A stretch of DNA of 42,881 bases from Actinomycetota bacterium (GCA_021323695.1 JAJPKN010000017.1:1-42881); one strand, 5' to 3'; positions 14,035-22,365 are shown, counted from the first letter of the stretch. Notes: generated by a model not told the origin, from the sequence alone. Numbers and translations: made by a program.

Positions 14035-14718
14035 ATGACTGGGAGACCGACGGAGGCCGGGCTGGGCCGAGCTGAGGGTGCAAGCCAGCCGCCCCCGGGG
14101 GCCGTTGCGGCCGCCGGCTGCCAGGGCATCGATGGCCTTATAGCCCAGGGCCCTTTCGCCACGGTGCTGGCCGACCCGCCATGGCGCTTTGCCAACCGGA
14201 CGGGCAAGGTCGCGCCGGAGCACCGGCGCCTGGCCCGTTACCGGACCCTTTCGGCCAAGGAGATCGCGGCGCTGCCGGTGGCCGACTTGGTGGCCGGCTC
14301 GGCCCACTGCTACCTGTGGGTGCCCAACGCCCTGCTGGCCGAGGGCCTGATGGTGCTCGAGAACTGGGGCTTCACCTACAAGACGAACCTGGTGTGGCAC
14401 AAGGTCCGTAAGGACGGGGGCTCCGACGGCCGGGGAGTCGGCTTCTATTTCCGCAACGTGACCGAGCTCGTCCTCTTCGGGGCCCGGGGCGGGCTGCGCA
14501 CCCTGGGGCCAGGCCGCTCGATGGTGAACCTCTTCGCTGCCCGCAAGCGCGAGCACTCCCGCAAGCCCGACCAGCTGTACGAGGTCATCGAGGCGTGCTC
14601 CCCCGGGCCGTTCGTGGAGCTCTTTGCCCGCTACCCGCGCCCGGGCTGGGCTGCCTGGGGTGAGGAGGCAGCCGACGGCGTGGTGCCCCAGGGCCGCCAG
14701 TACCCCGGGTACCGCTAG
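14035..14718 (+). CDS. MT-A70-family adenine methyltransferase
   Basis: A 227-residue MT-A70 protein. The catalytic motif D-P-P-W is at residues 47-50 (A-T-V-L-A-D-P-P-W-R-F); downstream come Y-R-T-L-S-A-K-E-I-A-A-L-P-V, C-Y-L-W-V-P-N-A-L-L and a C-terminal SAM-site block P-F-V-E-L-F-A-R-Y-P-R-P-G-W. Bacterial and phage members methylate adenine N6 in DNA. The start is uncertain: ATG 14035 lies 10 bases after TACGAT and could be leaderless, while ATG 14023 would add four residues. Neither has a ribosome site. It converges on a second DNA methyltransferase with only 18 bases between stops. No restriction endonuclease gene is nearby, so it is probably solitary; such genes are frequent in mobile islands. 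Confidence 0.85.
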   Translation: MTGRPTEAGLGRAEGASQPPPGAVAAAGCQGIDGLIAQGPFATVLADPPWRFANRTGKVAPEHRRLARYRTLSAKEIAALPVADLVAGSAHCYLWVPNALLAEGLMVLENWGFTYKTNLVWHKVRKDGGSDGRGVGFYFRNVTELVLFGARGGLRTLGPGRSMVNLFAARKREHSRKPDQLYEVIEACSPGPFVELFARYPRPGWAAWGEEAADGVVPQGRQYPGYR

Positions 14719-14736
14719 GGCTAGGGCTGCAGCGGT

Positions 14737-15633
14737 CTACAGGTCCGGTGCTGCCACCGGCCCGCGCAGCGGGCGGCCGGCGGCATCGAGGTAGCAGGTC
14801 CCGTCGGTGCCCAGGCGCCGGTACATCACGGCCAGGGCCTCGGGGTTGTCGTCCACGAGCACGAACCTCCTCCCGAGCTGGCGGGCCACCGCGCCGGTGG
14901 TGCCGCTGCCGGCGAAGAAGTCGAGCACCCAGGCGCCTGGCTGCGAGGAGGCCTGGACCACCCGGCGCACGACGCCCTCGGGCTTTTGGTTCGGGTACCC
15001 CGTCTTCTCCTTGCCGTTGGTGGGGACGATGGTGTGCCACCACACGTCGGTTGGGGCCTTGCCTCGGGCCGCCTTTTCGGCCGTGACCAGGCCGGGGGCC
15101 ATGTAGGGGGCCCGGTCCACGGCGTCCTGGTCGAAGTAGTGGCGTTTGGGGCCCCGGACGTAGACGAGGATCGTGTCGTGCTTGGCCGGCCAGCGGCCCT
15201 TGGGCCGGCCCCCGTAGTCGTAGGCCCAGATCACCTCGTTCAAGAAGCACTCCCGGCCGAAGATGTCGTCCAGCATCACCTTGCAGTAGTGGGCCTCCCG
15301 GTAGTCGATGTGGAAGTACAAGGTGCCGTCCTCGCTGAGCAGCCGGCGGGCATGCTCGAGGCGGGGGCGGAGGAAGCCAAGGTAGTCGTCGAAGGCGTCC
15401 AGGTAGGACTTCCTCCCGGTTTCCACCGTGGCGTAGCTACGGCCGCCGAAGCCCCGCCGGTCCCCCTGGTCGGAGCGCCGGGTGCGCAGGGTGCGGCGCT
15501 GCTGGGCCCGGCCGGTGTTGAACGGCGGGTCGATGTAGATGAGCTGGAACGACCCGTCGGGCAGCTTGGGCAGCACGTCCAGGTTGTCGCCCAGCACCAC
15601 GTAGCCACACCCGGGCCCGTTGAGGTCGATCAT
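14737..15633 (-). CDS. Site-specific DNA methyltransferase (adenine-N6 or cytosine-N4, beta-type order)
   Basis: A 298-residue N6_N4_Mtase family protein. Motif IV D-P-P-F-N is at residues 35-39 (L-I-Y-I-D-P-P-F-N-T-G), and SAM motif I F-A-G-S-G-T-T-G is near 240-247, so motif IV comes before motif I as in the beta class. Between them are L-S-E-D-G-T-L-Y-F-H-I-D and the Y-P-N-Q-K-P-E block. DPPF favours adenine-N6 over cytosine-N4 but does not prove it. ATG 15633 has GGAGG six bases upstream. With no endonuclease gene beside it, it is likely a solitary regulatory or protective methylase. The region after motif IV (residues 40-70) is unusually Arg-rich and should hold part of the recognition sequence. 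Confidence 0.85.
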   Translation of the reverse strand: MIDLNGPGCGYVVLGDNLDVLPKLPDGSFQLIYIDPPFNTGRAQQRRTLRTRRSDQGDRRGFGGRSYATVETGRKSYLDAFDDYLGFLRPRLEHARRLLSEDGTLYFHIDYREAHYCKVMLDDIFGRECFLNEVIWAYDYGGRPKGRWPAKHDTILVYVRGPKRHYFDQDAVDRAPYMAPGLVTAEKAARGKAPTDVWWHTIVPTNGKEKTGYPNQKPEGVVRRVVQASSQPGAWVLDFFAGSGTTGAVARQLGRRFVLVDDNPEALAVMYRRLGTDGTCYLDAAGRPLRGPVAAPDL

Positions 15634-15679
15634 CGGCAGGCCTCCATGGTTGTTCCCCCGGCACCATAGCCCGCTTGGG

Positions 15680-17068
15680 TCAGGGCTCCCTGGCCGTGCT
15701 GGCCCCGGTGCCGGTGGAGGCGCAGGCAACGAAGCGCTCTGCCAGCTCGGGGGTAGCACTGAGGTGCTGGTGGAGGTAGCTGGCGAACAGGTGGGCACCC
15801 GCGAAGCCAGCCGTGGTGGCACCAAAACGGCTGTCCAGGGCCAGGGCCTCTCCCGCCGGTACCGTCTCGGAGCGGTGGAACTCGTGGCCCCGCAAGGCCG
15901 TGCCCCGCGGCCCGAAGAAGCTGGCTCGTTGCAAGGTGGCCTGGCGGTAGCCGATGGCCAGGCGCTCGGTCATCCGGGCCTGCACCCCCGGGAGGGCACC
16001 CGACATCGGGGTGCCGTCGAGGGACTCGCACAGCAGCAACAAGCCGCCGCACTCGGCCCAGGTGGCCATGCCCGCCTGCACCCGCTGGGCCAGCTGGGCG
16101 AGCAGCTGCCGGTTGGCGCTGATCTCGGTGGCAAAGACCTCAGGGAACCCACCTCCGGCGTACAGGCCGCGGCAGGCCTCAGGCAGGGACTTGTCGCACA
16201 GGGGGTCGAAGGGCACCAGCTCGGCCCCCGCCTGTTCGAGGAGGGCGAGGTTCTCCGGGTAGAGGAAATCGAAGGCGCGGCCCGAGCAGAGGGCCACCCT
16301 GGCCCGCCCGGCGGGGCGTGCCCTCGGGGCTTCGTCCACCCAGGAGCTCGGGGAAGTGGTGGCCAGCTTGACGATCGCCTCGAGGTCCAGGCCGCTGGCC
16401 ACGACGTCGGCCAGCTGGCCCAGCGAGCGGCGCACGAGCTCGGGGGCCTCGACCACCGGCACCAGGCCCAGGTGGCGTTCCCGCCAAGCCAGGCGGTCGT
16501 CTCTGGCCAGGTGGCCCAGCACCGGGATGCCAAGGGGGGCCAGGGCCTCCTCCAGCAGCGAGGCGTGGCCCGGGCTGCCGGTCCGGTTGAGGACCACTCC
16601 GCCCAGGCGCAGGCTGGGGTCGAAGGTGGCGAAGCCGTGCACCAGGGCCGCGACCGACCCGCTCATGGCTTCGGCGTCGACGACCAGGACGACCGGGGCG
16701 CCCAGCAGCTTTGCTACCTCGGCGGTGGAACCGGCGGCCGGGGCGCCGGGGACGGTCGCATTGCCGTCGAAGAGGCCCATGACCCCCTCGACCACCAAGA
16801 TGTCTGCCCCCGAGGCGGCCTCGGCCGCCAGGGAGGCCAACAGCGCCGGGCCGTGGAGGTAGAGGTCCAGGTTGTGCGAGGGCCGGCCGGTGGCAGCCCG
16901 GTGGTAGCCGGGGTCTATGAAGTCGGGGCCGACCTTGGCCGCGGCCACCCGCAGGCCGCGACGCGCCAGGGCGGCCATGACGCCGGTGGCCACGGTGGTC
17001 TTGCCCACGCCCGAGTGGGTGCCAGCGACCACGACGCTAGGGGCGAGCACCGGCATACGACCTGCCAT
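15680..17068 (-). CDS. cobB: Cobyrinate a,c-diamide synthase
   Basis: A 462-residue CobB/CbiA enzyme. It uses ATP and glutamine to amidate the a and c side chains of (hydrogeno)cobyrinic acid in cobalamin synthesis. The N-terminal dethiobiotin-synthetase-like domain has the P-loop G-T-H-S-G-V-G-K-T-T and K-V-G-P-D-F-I-D-P-x-Y-H. The C-terminal glutaminase domain has A-G-G-G-F-P-E and the nucleophile Cys in W-A-E-C-G-G-L-L-L-L, with H-E-F-H-R-S-E later. ATG 17068 (or 17056) precedes the domain; upstream codons belong to the divergent gene. Only 22 bases separate it from the divergent BtuF-like start, so there is no room for a cobalamin riboswitch. Length is normal. Confidence 0.92.
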   Translation of the reverse strand: MAGRMPVLAPSVVVAGTHSGVGKTTVATGVMAALARRGLRVAAAKVGPDFIDPGYHRAATGRPSHNLDLYLHGPALLASLAAEAASGADILVVEGVMGLFDGNATVPGAPAAGSTAEVAKLLGAPVVLVVDAEAMSGSVAALVHGFATFDPSLRLGGVVLNRTGSPGHASLLEEALAPLGIPVLGHLARDDRLAWRERHLGLVPVVEAPELVRRSLGQLADVVASGLDLEAIVKLATTSPSSWVDEAPRARPAGRARVALCSGRAFDFLYPENLALLEQAGAELVPFDPLCDKSLPEACRGLYAGGGFPEVFATEISANRQLLAQLAQRVQAGMATWAECGGLLLLCESLDGTPMSGALPGVQARMTERLAIGYRQATLQRASFFGPRGTALRGHEFHRSETVPAGEALALDSRFGATTAGFAGAHLFASYLHQHLSATPELAERFVACASTGTGASTAREP

Positions 17069-17090
17069 CGTGGCACGGCAAGATTGGGCT

Positions 17091-17972
17091 GTGCGCGTAC
17101 TGTCCCTCCTGCCCTCGGGGACCGAGATCGCCTGCCTGCTCGGCCTGGAAAGTTCCCTGGTGGGCGTGACCCACGAGTGCGACTGGCCCCCGAGCGTCCG
17201 GTCCAAGCGGCAGGTCACCCGTTCGCTGCTGCCTGAGGGGGCCACGCCCGCCGAGGTGGACCAGCTGGTGAGCGCGGCCGCCTCCGGGGGCAGCCCCACC
17301 TACTGGCTCGACCGGCAGGCCATCGCCGAGCTCAACCCCGACGTGGTGCTCACCCAGGACCTCTGCGCGGTCTGCGCTGTGCCCCGCGGCCACTTGGACG
17401 CGGCGCTGGGTAGCCTCGGCCTGCAGGCCGAGGTCGTGTCGCTCGACCCCTCTGGCCTCGACGACGTGCTGGCCAACATCCAGGCCGTGGGCCGGGCAAC
17501 AGGGACTGAGGCGTTGGCCAAGGAGCTGACCGCAGCCCTGGCAGAGAGGCTCGAGGCGGTGGGACGCCGCGTCGCCGGACGGCCCCGGCCGAGCGTGGTA
17601 GCCCTCGAATGGGGGGCCCCACCTTATGGGGCGGGCCACTGGGTGCCCGAGATGGTCGAGCGGGCCGGTGGGCGGCCCTTGTTCAGTGAACCGGGTGCCT
17701 ACTCCCAGCGCCTGACATGGGAGCAGGTCGGCGCAGCGGGGGCGGAGGTGGTGGTGTTCATGCCCTGCGGCTACGGCTTGGAGGCCGCTCGCACGGAGGG
17801 CATGGGACTGCTGGGCCGAGCTGAGCTGGCCGGGGCAGCCAGGGTCTACGCAGCCGACGCCGGGGGCTATTTCTCCCGCCCTGGCCCCCGCCTGGTGGAC
17901 GGCGTCGAGGCTCTGGCGGAGGCCTTGCACGGTGGGGGCGAGGCGCCGGGCATCCTGGCCCGGTTGCGTTGA
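17091..17972 (+). CDS. Cobalamin-binding BtuF-like protein without signal peptide
   Basis: A 293-residue protein of the class III periplasmic-binding fold (COG0614), close to the actinobacterial 'cobalamin-binding protein' group. Marks are V-R-V-L-S-L-L-P-S-G-T-E-I-A at the start, V-G-V-T-H-E-C-D-W-P, L-N-P-D-V-V-L-T-Q-D-L-C-A-V-C and A-L-E-W-G-A-P-P-Y-G-A-G-H-W-V-P-E-M. GTG 17091 begins directly at the first core strand, leaving no signal peptide or lipobox, so it is probably cytoplasmic and may store, sense or chaperone a corrinoid rather than feed an importer. It is divergent from cobyrinate diamide synthase, supporting a corrinoid role. No BtuCD genes are present here. Confidence 0.8.
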   Translation: MRVLSLLPSGTEIACLLGLESSLVGVTHECDWPPSVRSKRQVTRSLLPEGATPAEVDQLVSAAASGGSPTYWLDRQAIAELNPDVVLTQDLCAVCAVPRGHLDAALGSLGLQAEVVSLDPSGLDDVLANIQAVGRATGTEALAKELTAALAERLEAVGRRVAGRPRPSVVALEWGAPPYGAGHWVPEMVERAGGRPLFSEPGAYSQRLTWEQVGAAGAEVVVFMPCGYGLEAARTEGMGLLGRAELAGAARVYAADAGGYFSRPGPRLVDGVEALAEALHGGGEAPGILARLR

Positions 17973-18057
17973 CGGCGCCCGGCCTGGCGCCCCCCACCTC
18001 GCTGGCCGCTGCCAGCCCAGGCGGGCGACGCTGGGAGGACAAGAGGGGAGCGAGCGG

Positions 18058-19014
18058 GTGAGGCCCAGCGGGGCAGCCAACGACAGTACCCGGCTCGAAG
18101 ATGCCCTGGCCAGGGTGGCAGACGCGCTCCCGTACCTGCGGGCCGTTGTCGGGGAGCCACCCGGCCTGCTACGGGACGGCGAGGAACTGGCCGATGGCCG
18201 CTGGTTATGCTGCGACCGGCTCTTGGGCGACCATGACTGGCTGCGCTCGGTGGTGAGGGGCGCCGGGCGGCGCTTGTCTGCCCCGGACGACGCTGTGGCC
18301 TCTTCGATCTTCGTGCAGGGCTACTCCTACCGGGCCCTGGCCACCGCCATCTCGTGTTACTTGCTGGGCGGCGCCCTGCCCAGCTCGCGCCCGGAGGTCA
18401 TGGCCGTAGCGTTCTCCAAAGGGCGGCCGGTGTCCGTCGCTTACCGCCAAGCTCGCCTCCTGGTTATCGACGGCGCCTGCCGGCCCGCTGCGCCAACCGC
18501 ACAAGCCGAGAAGGCCTCGGATGATCGGGCCGGGCCCTCTGGCAAGGCGAGGCCCCCGGGCAGGACGGGCCCGCTCGCCGGGGCGGACGGGCTGAGCTGG
18601 GCAGGAGCACTGGAGATGCTCTTGGAGGACGCCGTCGAGGCTCACATGCGCCCCTTGGTGACGGCCGTGCGCTCGTGCTTCAAGGTGGGCAGGCGCCTTT
18701 TGTGGGGCAACGTCGCCGCGTCGGGCGCGGTGGCCTTCCGTACCGTCGAAGGCTTGTTGGGCCCGGCGGTGAAGCCTCTGGGCGAAGCCTTCTTTGCGTT
18801 GGCCCCGCCCGAGCTCAAGGGCCTCGGCAGTTTTGCCACCGTCGAACATGGCGGGCGCAGCGCCTGGTACTGGGAAAGGCGCAACTGCTGCCTGTACGAC
18901 CGCTTGCCGGGCGGGGTGCGCTGTGCTGACTGCAGCAAGCGCTCCGCCGAAGAGCGCCGGGCCTCGTACCTGGCTGTCTTGGAGGAAGAAGTGGGCGCGG
19001 AGGGCGGGCAGTGA
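18058..19014 (+). CDS. FhuF-type (2Fe-2S) protein, possible ferric-siderophore reductase
   Basis: A 318-residue protein ending in the FhuF-type C-terminal cluster motif: C277-C278-x10-C289-x2-C292 (N-C-C-L-Y-D-R-L, then R-C-A-D-C), which in E. coli FhuF binds a [2Fe-2S] centre for reductive release of iron from hydroxamate siderophores. The central part is helical, with W-Y-W-E-R-R-N before the cysteines. A Pro/Gly/Arg-rich insert lies around residues 140-175. GTG 18058 has GAGGGGAG upstream. It follows the cobalamin-binding gene by about 85 bases on the same strand and is probably co-transcribed, so its substrate could be ferric siderophore or cobalt corrinoid. Reductase function is inferred from the motif. 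Confidence 0.75.
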   Translation: MRPSGAANDSTRLEDALARVADALPYLRAVVGEPPGLLRDGEELADGRWLCCDRLLGDHDWLRSVVRGAGRRLSAPDDAVASSIFVQGYSYRALATAISCYLLGGALPSSRPEVMAVAFSKGRPVSVAYRQARLLVIDGACRPAAPTAQAEKASDDRAGPSGKARPPGRTGPLAGADGLSWAGALEMLLEDAVEAHMRPLVTAVRSCFKVGRRLLWGNVAASGAVAFRTVEGLLGPAVKPLGEAFFALAPPELKGLGSFATVEHGGRSAWYWERRNCCLYDRLPGGVRCADCSKRSAEERRASYLAVLEEEVGAEGGQ

Positions 19015-19069
19015 CCGGGCGGTTGGCCTAGGCCGGTGCGCCGACCGGCTGCAGGGGCGCCAACCGCGG

Positions 19070-19075
19070 TAACTT
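19070..19075 (+). promoter_or_regulatory. -10 box (TAACTT) for the secreted protein gene
   Basis: TAACTT ends 8 bases before ATG 19084, with no ribosome site in between, predicting a leaderless transcript. Confidence 0.4.
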
Positions 19076-19083
19076 TGGTGACC

Positions 19084-19638
19084 ATGAAAGCTGTACTTCG
19101 GCGGTGGCGGCGCTGCCCCAGGCCCATGGCGGGCATATTGCTGGCTGGGGCCTTGGGGCTGGGAGTACCCGTTGCTGGCCTCGGGGGCACGGCCTACGCC
19201 AGCGGGGCCTCGGGAGGCTACGGGCCCAACGTGTGCAAGCTCCTGCCCGCAGCCACGGTGGCCCGGCTCATCGGCCAGCGCGTCCCCCGTTCGGCCGACA
19301 AGCACTGGTCGCTCCTGGTGGGCTTGTCTCCCGAGCGTTACGCCAAGGGCAACCAGTGCGACTACTCCACCCCGGCTGACCCCGGTTACCCGTCGGTGCT
19401 CGTGATGCTCATCGTGACGAACGCCTCTTCCAAGTACCAAGGCGCGCTGAAGGCGGAGTTCGAGACCCCTACTACGGTGGCCCACTTGGGCAACCGCTCC
19501 TTTTTCGACACCGCCAACGGCCTGTACGAGCTTTGGGGGAAGTACGAGATCGAGGTAACTGGCACCCCCTCGCAGAACGACCAGTCCATGAGCCAGAACG
19601 TGGCCATCGCCAAGGCGCTTATGAAGGCGCTGCGCTGA
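19084..19638 (+). CDS. Secreted hypothetical protein (DUF3558-like pattern)
   Basis: A 184-residue protein with a clear Sec signal: basic start M-K-A-V-L-R-R-W-R-R, hydrophobic core G-I-L-L-A-G-A-L-G-L-G-V-P-V-A-G-L and a probable cleavage site around A-Y-A-S near residue 38. The mature part has two cysteines in the arrangement N-V-C-K-L-L-P-A-A-T-V-A-R-L-I-G and G-N-Q-C-D-Y, similar to actinobacterial DUF3558-type exported proteins where they form a disulphide. There is no lipobox cysteine, so it should be free or wall-associated. Function is unknown. It stands alone between the FhuF-like gene and the adenosine-kinase-type gene. ATG 19084 is set by the signal peptide. Confidence 0.65.
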   Translation: MKAVLRRWRRCPRPMAGILLAGALGLGVPVAGLGGTAYASGASGGYGPNVCKLLPAATVARLIGQRVPRSADKHWSLLVGLSPERYAKGNQCDYSTPADPGYPSVLVMLIVTNASSKYQGALKAEFETPTTVAHLGNRSFFDTANGLYELWGKYEIEVTGTPSQNDQSMSQNVAIAKALMKALR

Positions 19639-19748
19639 GGCCCCCCACCTGGGCCGGACGGGCGTGAGCGGCTCGGCGCGCCCCAGCGGGGCTGCCCAGC
19701 ACCGTTGCCCTGCGTGCGTTCGCCCGCCCGTGGTGGGAACATGGCGGC

Positions 19749-20231
19749 ATGGAGCTGCTGACCGTTAAGGTTGAAAACCCCGACGGCCTCAACTTGGTCC
19801 TGGGGCAGAGCCATTTCATAAAGACCGTGGAAGACCTCCACGAAGCCCTGGTCGGCTCGTCGCCCGCTACCCGCTTCGGCTTGGCGTTCTGCGAGTCGTC
19901 CGGGCCTCGCCTGGTACGCCGCTCAGGCAATGACGGTGCCCTGGTGGAACTGGCGACGAGGAACGCCCTGGCCATAGGGGCTGGCCACTCGTTCATAGTG
20001 TTCCTCCGGGACGCCTACCCCCTCAACGTGCTGAACGCCATGAAGCAGGTGCCGGAGGTCTGCAACATCTACTGTGCCACCGCCAACCCGGTGACGGTCG
20101 TGGTCGCGGCCAGCGACGAGGGCCGGGGGATCCTGGGGGTCATCGACGGCGGGGCCCCGCTCGGCGTGGAGGACGAGGCCAGTGCAGCCGAGAGGAAGCA
20201 GCTGTTGCGGGCCATAGGCTACAAGCTTTGA
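19749..20231 (+). CDS. Adenosine-specific kinase (COG1839)
   Basis: A 160-residue protein that matches the COG1839/PF04008 family closely along its whole length: V-K-V-E-N-P-x-G-L-N-L-V-L-G-Q-S-H-F-I-K-T-V-E-D, F-G-L-A-F-C-E, A-I-G-A-G-H-S-F-I-V-F-L-R-D-A-Y-P, N-V-L-N-A-M-K, C-A-T-A-N-P-V and G-R-G-I-L-G-V-I-D-G. The family was named after a structure from Pyrobaculum and is most common in archaea and thermophiles; the enzyme would phosphorylate adenosine, though this has been studied very little. Length and start (ATG 19749) are normal. No nucleotide-metabolism neighbours are visible, so it stands as a single gene. Confidence 0.85.
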   Translation: MELLTVKVENPDGLNLVLGQSHFIKTVEDLHEALVGSSPATRFGLAFCESSGPRLVRRSGNDGALVELATRNALAIGAGHSFIVFLRDAYPLNVLNAMKQVPEVCNIYCATANPVTVVVAASDEGRGILGVIDGGAPLGVEDEASAAERKQLLRAIGYKL

Positions 20232-20754
20232 GCTTCGGTGCCTGCTTGGTGCTGGGCCCGTTAGCTGGGCTGGCCCCCTCGGGCGCTCAGCTCATGTCGC
20301 CGGCTGGGGCCCGGTCCCCCGGGAGATGAGCACGCACACGGCCGCCACCAGCAGGCCGAGCGGCAACGCGTGGAGCTGGTAGGGCACCCGGCCGTGGCGA
20401 CGGGCGGGGTGGCAAGTGCCCGCGACCGGCCCCGAGACGGCAACCCCAACACCATTGGCAGCGCGATCGCCACGAAGCTGAGCAGCGTCGCCGTGTTGGC
20501 ACCGAAGTGCGGGCCGAGCAGGATGCCAAAGCCGGCGCCCCAGCACCCAAACCAGCGGCCCCCGGTCCCCGGGCAGCGGCAGCGGCCCGGCGCTGGCCGG
20601 CTTGCGTTGACCGGCCGCCTGGGCTGGGCTACCGTACAGCCAGCGCGCCCAGCGCGGCTAGGGGCCAAGTGGAGCACATTTGCCTTGGCGTTACCCACCA
20701 GCGCGCGGCGTGCCCGGGGACTGCACGTTCCCGCCAGACCACAAGGGAGAACCA
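20232..20754. other. Intergenic region upstream of the peptide ABC operon
   Basis: 523 bases without an intact gene. Its left half holds a probable decayed small membrane protein on the minus strand (20284-20560). The right half should carry the promoter of the peptide-transport operon, but I found no clear -10/-35 pair. Confidence 0.4.
20284..20560 (-). pseudogene. Possible frameshifted small membrane protein
   Basis: On the minus strand one frame reads a hydrophobic stretch G-A-G-F-G-I-L-L-G-P-H-F-G then T-L-L-S-F-V-A-I-A-L-P-M-V-L-G-L. After about 20 codons of Arg/Pro-rich sequence a different frame continues with L-P-L-G-L-L-V-A-A-V-C-V-L-I-S and a stop. Together they look like a two- or three-helix membrane protein broken by a frameshift near 20390-20420. 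No family was recognised and there is no good start; chance hydrophobicity in GC-rich DNA is possible. Confidence 0.3.
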
Positions 20755-22353
20755 ATGATCGATCTGCCGGCAAAGAAGCGGGGGCCCCAGTTGGCGCGGG
20801 CCCTGACCGGTATTGTTGCCGCGGCTCTGGTCACGCCGATGGCGCTCGCCGGCCCTGCCGCCGCCTCGGCTCGGCCCAAGCCGCCCAATGTCACTGTGAT
20901 CATGGGGACCACGGACCGGATCGTGTCTGCTGACCCGGCTGGCTCCTACGACCTGCCCTCGTGGACGATCGTCTGGAACGTCTACCAGACCCTCGTCAAG
21001 TACCCACCTGGGAGCACGAAGATAGTGCCGGACGCAGCAACCTGCCACTGGCAGGGCAGCGGCGCCACCGTCTATGTCTGCACCCTGCTGCCACACCAGT
21101 TCTTCTCCAACGGCGACCCCGTCACCGGCCAGGACGTCGTCTACTCGTTCGAGCGGGTGCTGAAGATCAACAGCCCTAACGGCGCCGCCGTCCTGCTCGC
21201 CCCGATGAAGAGCGTGAAGGCTTCTGGCAACACCGTCACCTTCACCTTGAAGTACAACGACGCCACCTGGCCCGACGTGCTCACGACCGGGGTCGGGGGC
21301 ATCGTCGACGCCAAGGTGTTCCCCTTCGACAAGTTGCAGCCCGATGCCCAGATAATCGGCTCTGGGCCTTACGAGCTGCACTCCTACACGCCCAACCAGT
21401 TGGCCGTGTTCACCCCCAACCCGTACTACGGGGGCAACGACGTCCTCAAGAACAAAGAGTTCATCATCCGCTACGAGGAGAGCGCGACCACCCTCGTCTC
21501 TGACGTCCAGAGCGGGGCCGTGGACATCGCCTACCGGGAGCTGACCCCGACCCAGCTGACCGCCCTCAAGCGCTCCAAGGGCGTGACCGTGGTCAAGGGC
21601 CAAGGGATCGAGATCCGCTACCTGGTGTTCAACTTGAAGGTGATGCCAGGCTCCAACCCGGCCCAGAAGCTGGCCATCCGCCAAGCCGTGGCCTATGTGC
21701 TGAACCGCCAGGACATCGCCACCAACATCTACCACGGCATCGTGTCGCCCCTCTACAGCATCATCCCCAATGCCCTGCCCGGGCACATCGATTCCTTCCG
21801 GCTGGTGTACGGGTCAGCGCCCAACGTAGCCAAAGCCAAGAAGGTGCTGGAGGCCGCCGGGGTGCAGGTCCCGGTCAAGTTCACCCTGTGGTACAACACC
21901 AACCACTACCAGGACGCCGACCTGGCCACTGAGCTCCAGCGCCAGCTCAACGCTTCCGGCTTGTTCAACGTGTCGCTGTCTTCGGCCGAGTGGACGACCT
22001 ACGACAAGTCGGCCACCACGGACCAGTACCCCGTGTACTTGTTCGGCTGGTTCCCCGACTACCCGGACGCGGACGACTACACCAGCCCGTTTTATTCCTG
22101 CCCACCGTTCATGGTCGACCACTACTGCAACGCCACAGTGGTGAAAGACATAGCCAAGGAGGAAGGCTCCACGGTGCCGGCAGTGCGCGACGCCGCGTTC
22201 AGGCAGCTGCAGCTCCAGACGGCCAAGGACGCGCCGCTGGTCCCGATCTGGCAAGGCGGCCAGGTGGCTGCCAGCCACGGCCCGGTCACGGGCTTGAAGC
22301 AGACGCTTGACCCCTCGTACATCTTCCGGTTCTGGTTGATAGGCAAGTCTTAG
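20755..22353 (+). CDS. Peptide/nickel-type ABC transporter substrate-binding protein (SBP_bac_5)
   Basis: A 532-residue extracytoplasmic solute-binding protein of family 5, which delivers oligopeptides (or sometimes nickel or sugars) to the DppBCDF-type importer encoded downstream. The N-terminus has a signal sequence (basic K-K-R-G, hydrophobic A-L-T-G-I-V-A-A-A-L-V-T-P-M-A-L-A) with a probable site at A-A-A-S-A. Family blocks include F-F-S-N-G-D-P-V-T-G-Q-D-V-V-Y-S-F-E-R and G-S-G-P-Y-E-L. There is no lipobox Cys, unlike most Gram-positive binding proteins, so it may be released or held another way. ATG 20755 has AAGGGAGAA upstream. It is the first gene of a four-gene operon. Confidence 0.88.
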   Translation: MIDLPAKKRGPQLARALTGIVAAALVTPMALAGPAAASARPKPPNVTVIMGTTDRIVSADPAGSYDLPSWTIVWNVYQTLVKYPPGSTKIVPDAATCHWQGSGATVYVCTLLPHQFFSNGDPVTGQDVVYSFERVLKINSPNGAAVLLAPMKSVKASGNTVTFTLKYNDATWPDVLTTGVGGIVDAKVFPFDKLQPDAQIIGSGPYELHSYTPNQLAVFTPNPYYGGNDVLKNKEFIIRYEESATTLVSDVQSGAVDIAYRELTPTQLTALKRSKGVTVVKGQGIEIRYLVFNLKVMPGSNPAQKLAIRQAVAYVLNRQDIATNIYHGIVSPLYSIIPNALPGHIDSFRLVYGSAPNVAKAKKVLEAAGVQVPVKFTLWYNTNHYQDADLATELQRQLNASGLFNVSLSSAEWTTYDKSATTDQYPVYLFGWFPDYPDADDYTSPFYSCPPFMVDHYCNATVVKDIAKEEGSTVPAVRDAAFRQLQLQTAKDAPLVPIWQGGQVAASHGPVTGLKQTLDPSYIFRFWLIGKS

Positions 22354-22365
22354 GGGCAAGACGCT

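Noticed and set aside
14035..15633. Restriction-modification system
   Set aside because: Two methyltransferases are present but no endonuclease, specificity subunit or defence helicase is seen on either side.
17040..17100. Cobalamin riboswitch between cobB and the BtuF-like gene
   Set aside because: Only about 22 bases separate the divergent start codons, and no B12-box sequence was found.
14986..17236. Long plus-strand frames antisense to the DNA methyltransferase and cobyrinate diamide synthase
   Set aside because: Val/Gln/Gly-rich mirror frames; the minus strand has full motif sets for both enzymes.
18205..19485. 426-codon minus-strand frame across the FhuF-like and secreted protein genes
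   Set aside because: Shadow frame; covers two plus-strand genes that have signal peptide and Fe-S motifs.
20629..21786. 385-codon minus-strand frame antisense to the peptide-binding protein
   Set aside because: His/Gly/Val-rich mirror of a well-supported gene with family motifs on the plus strand.
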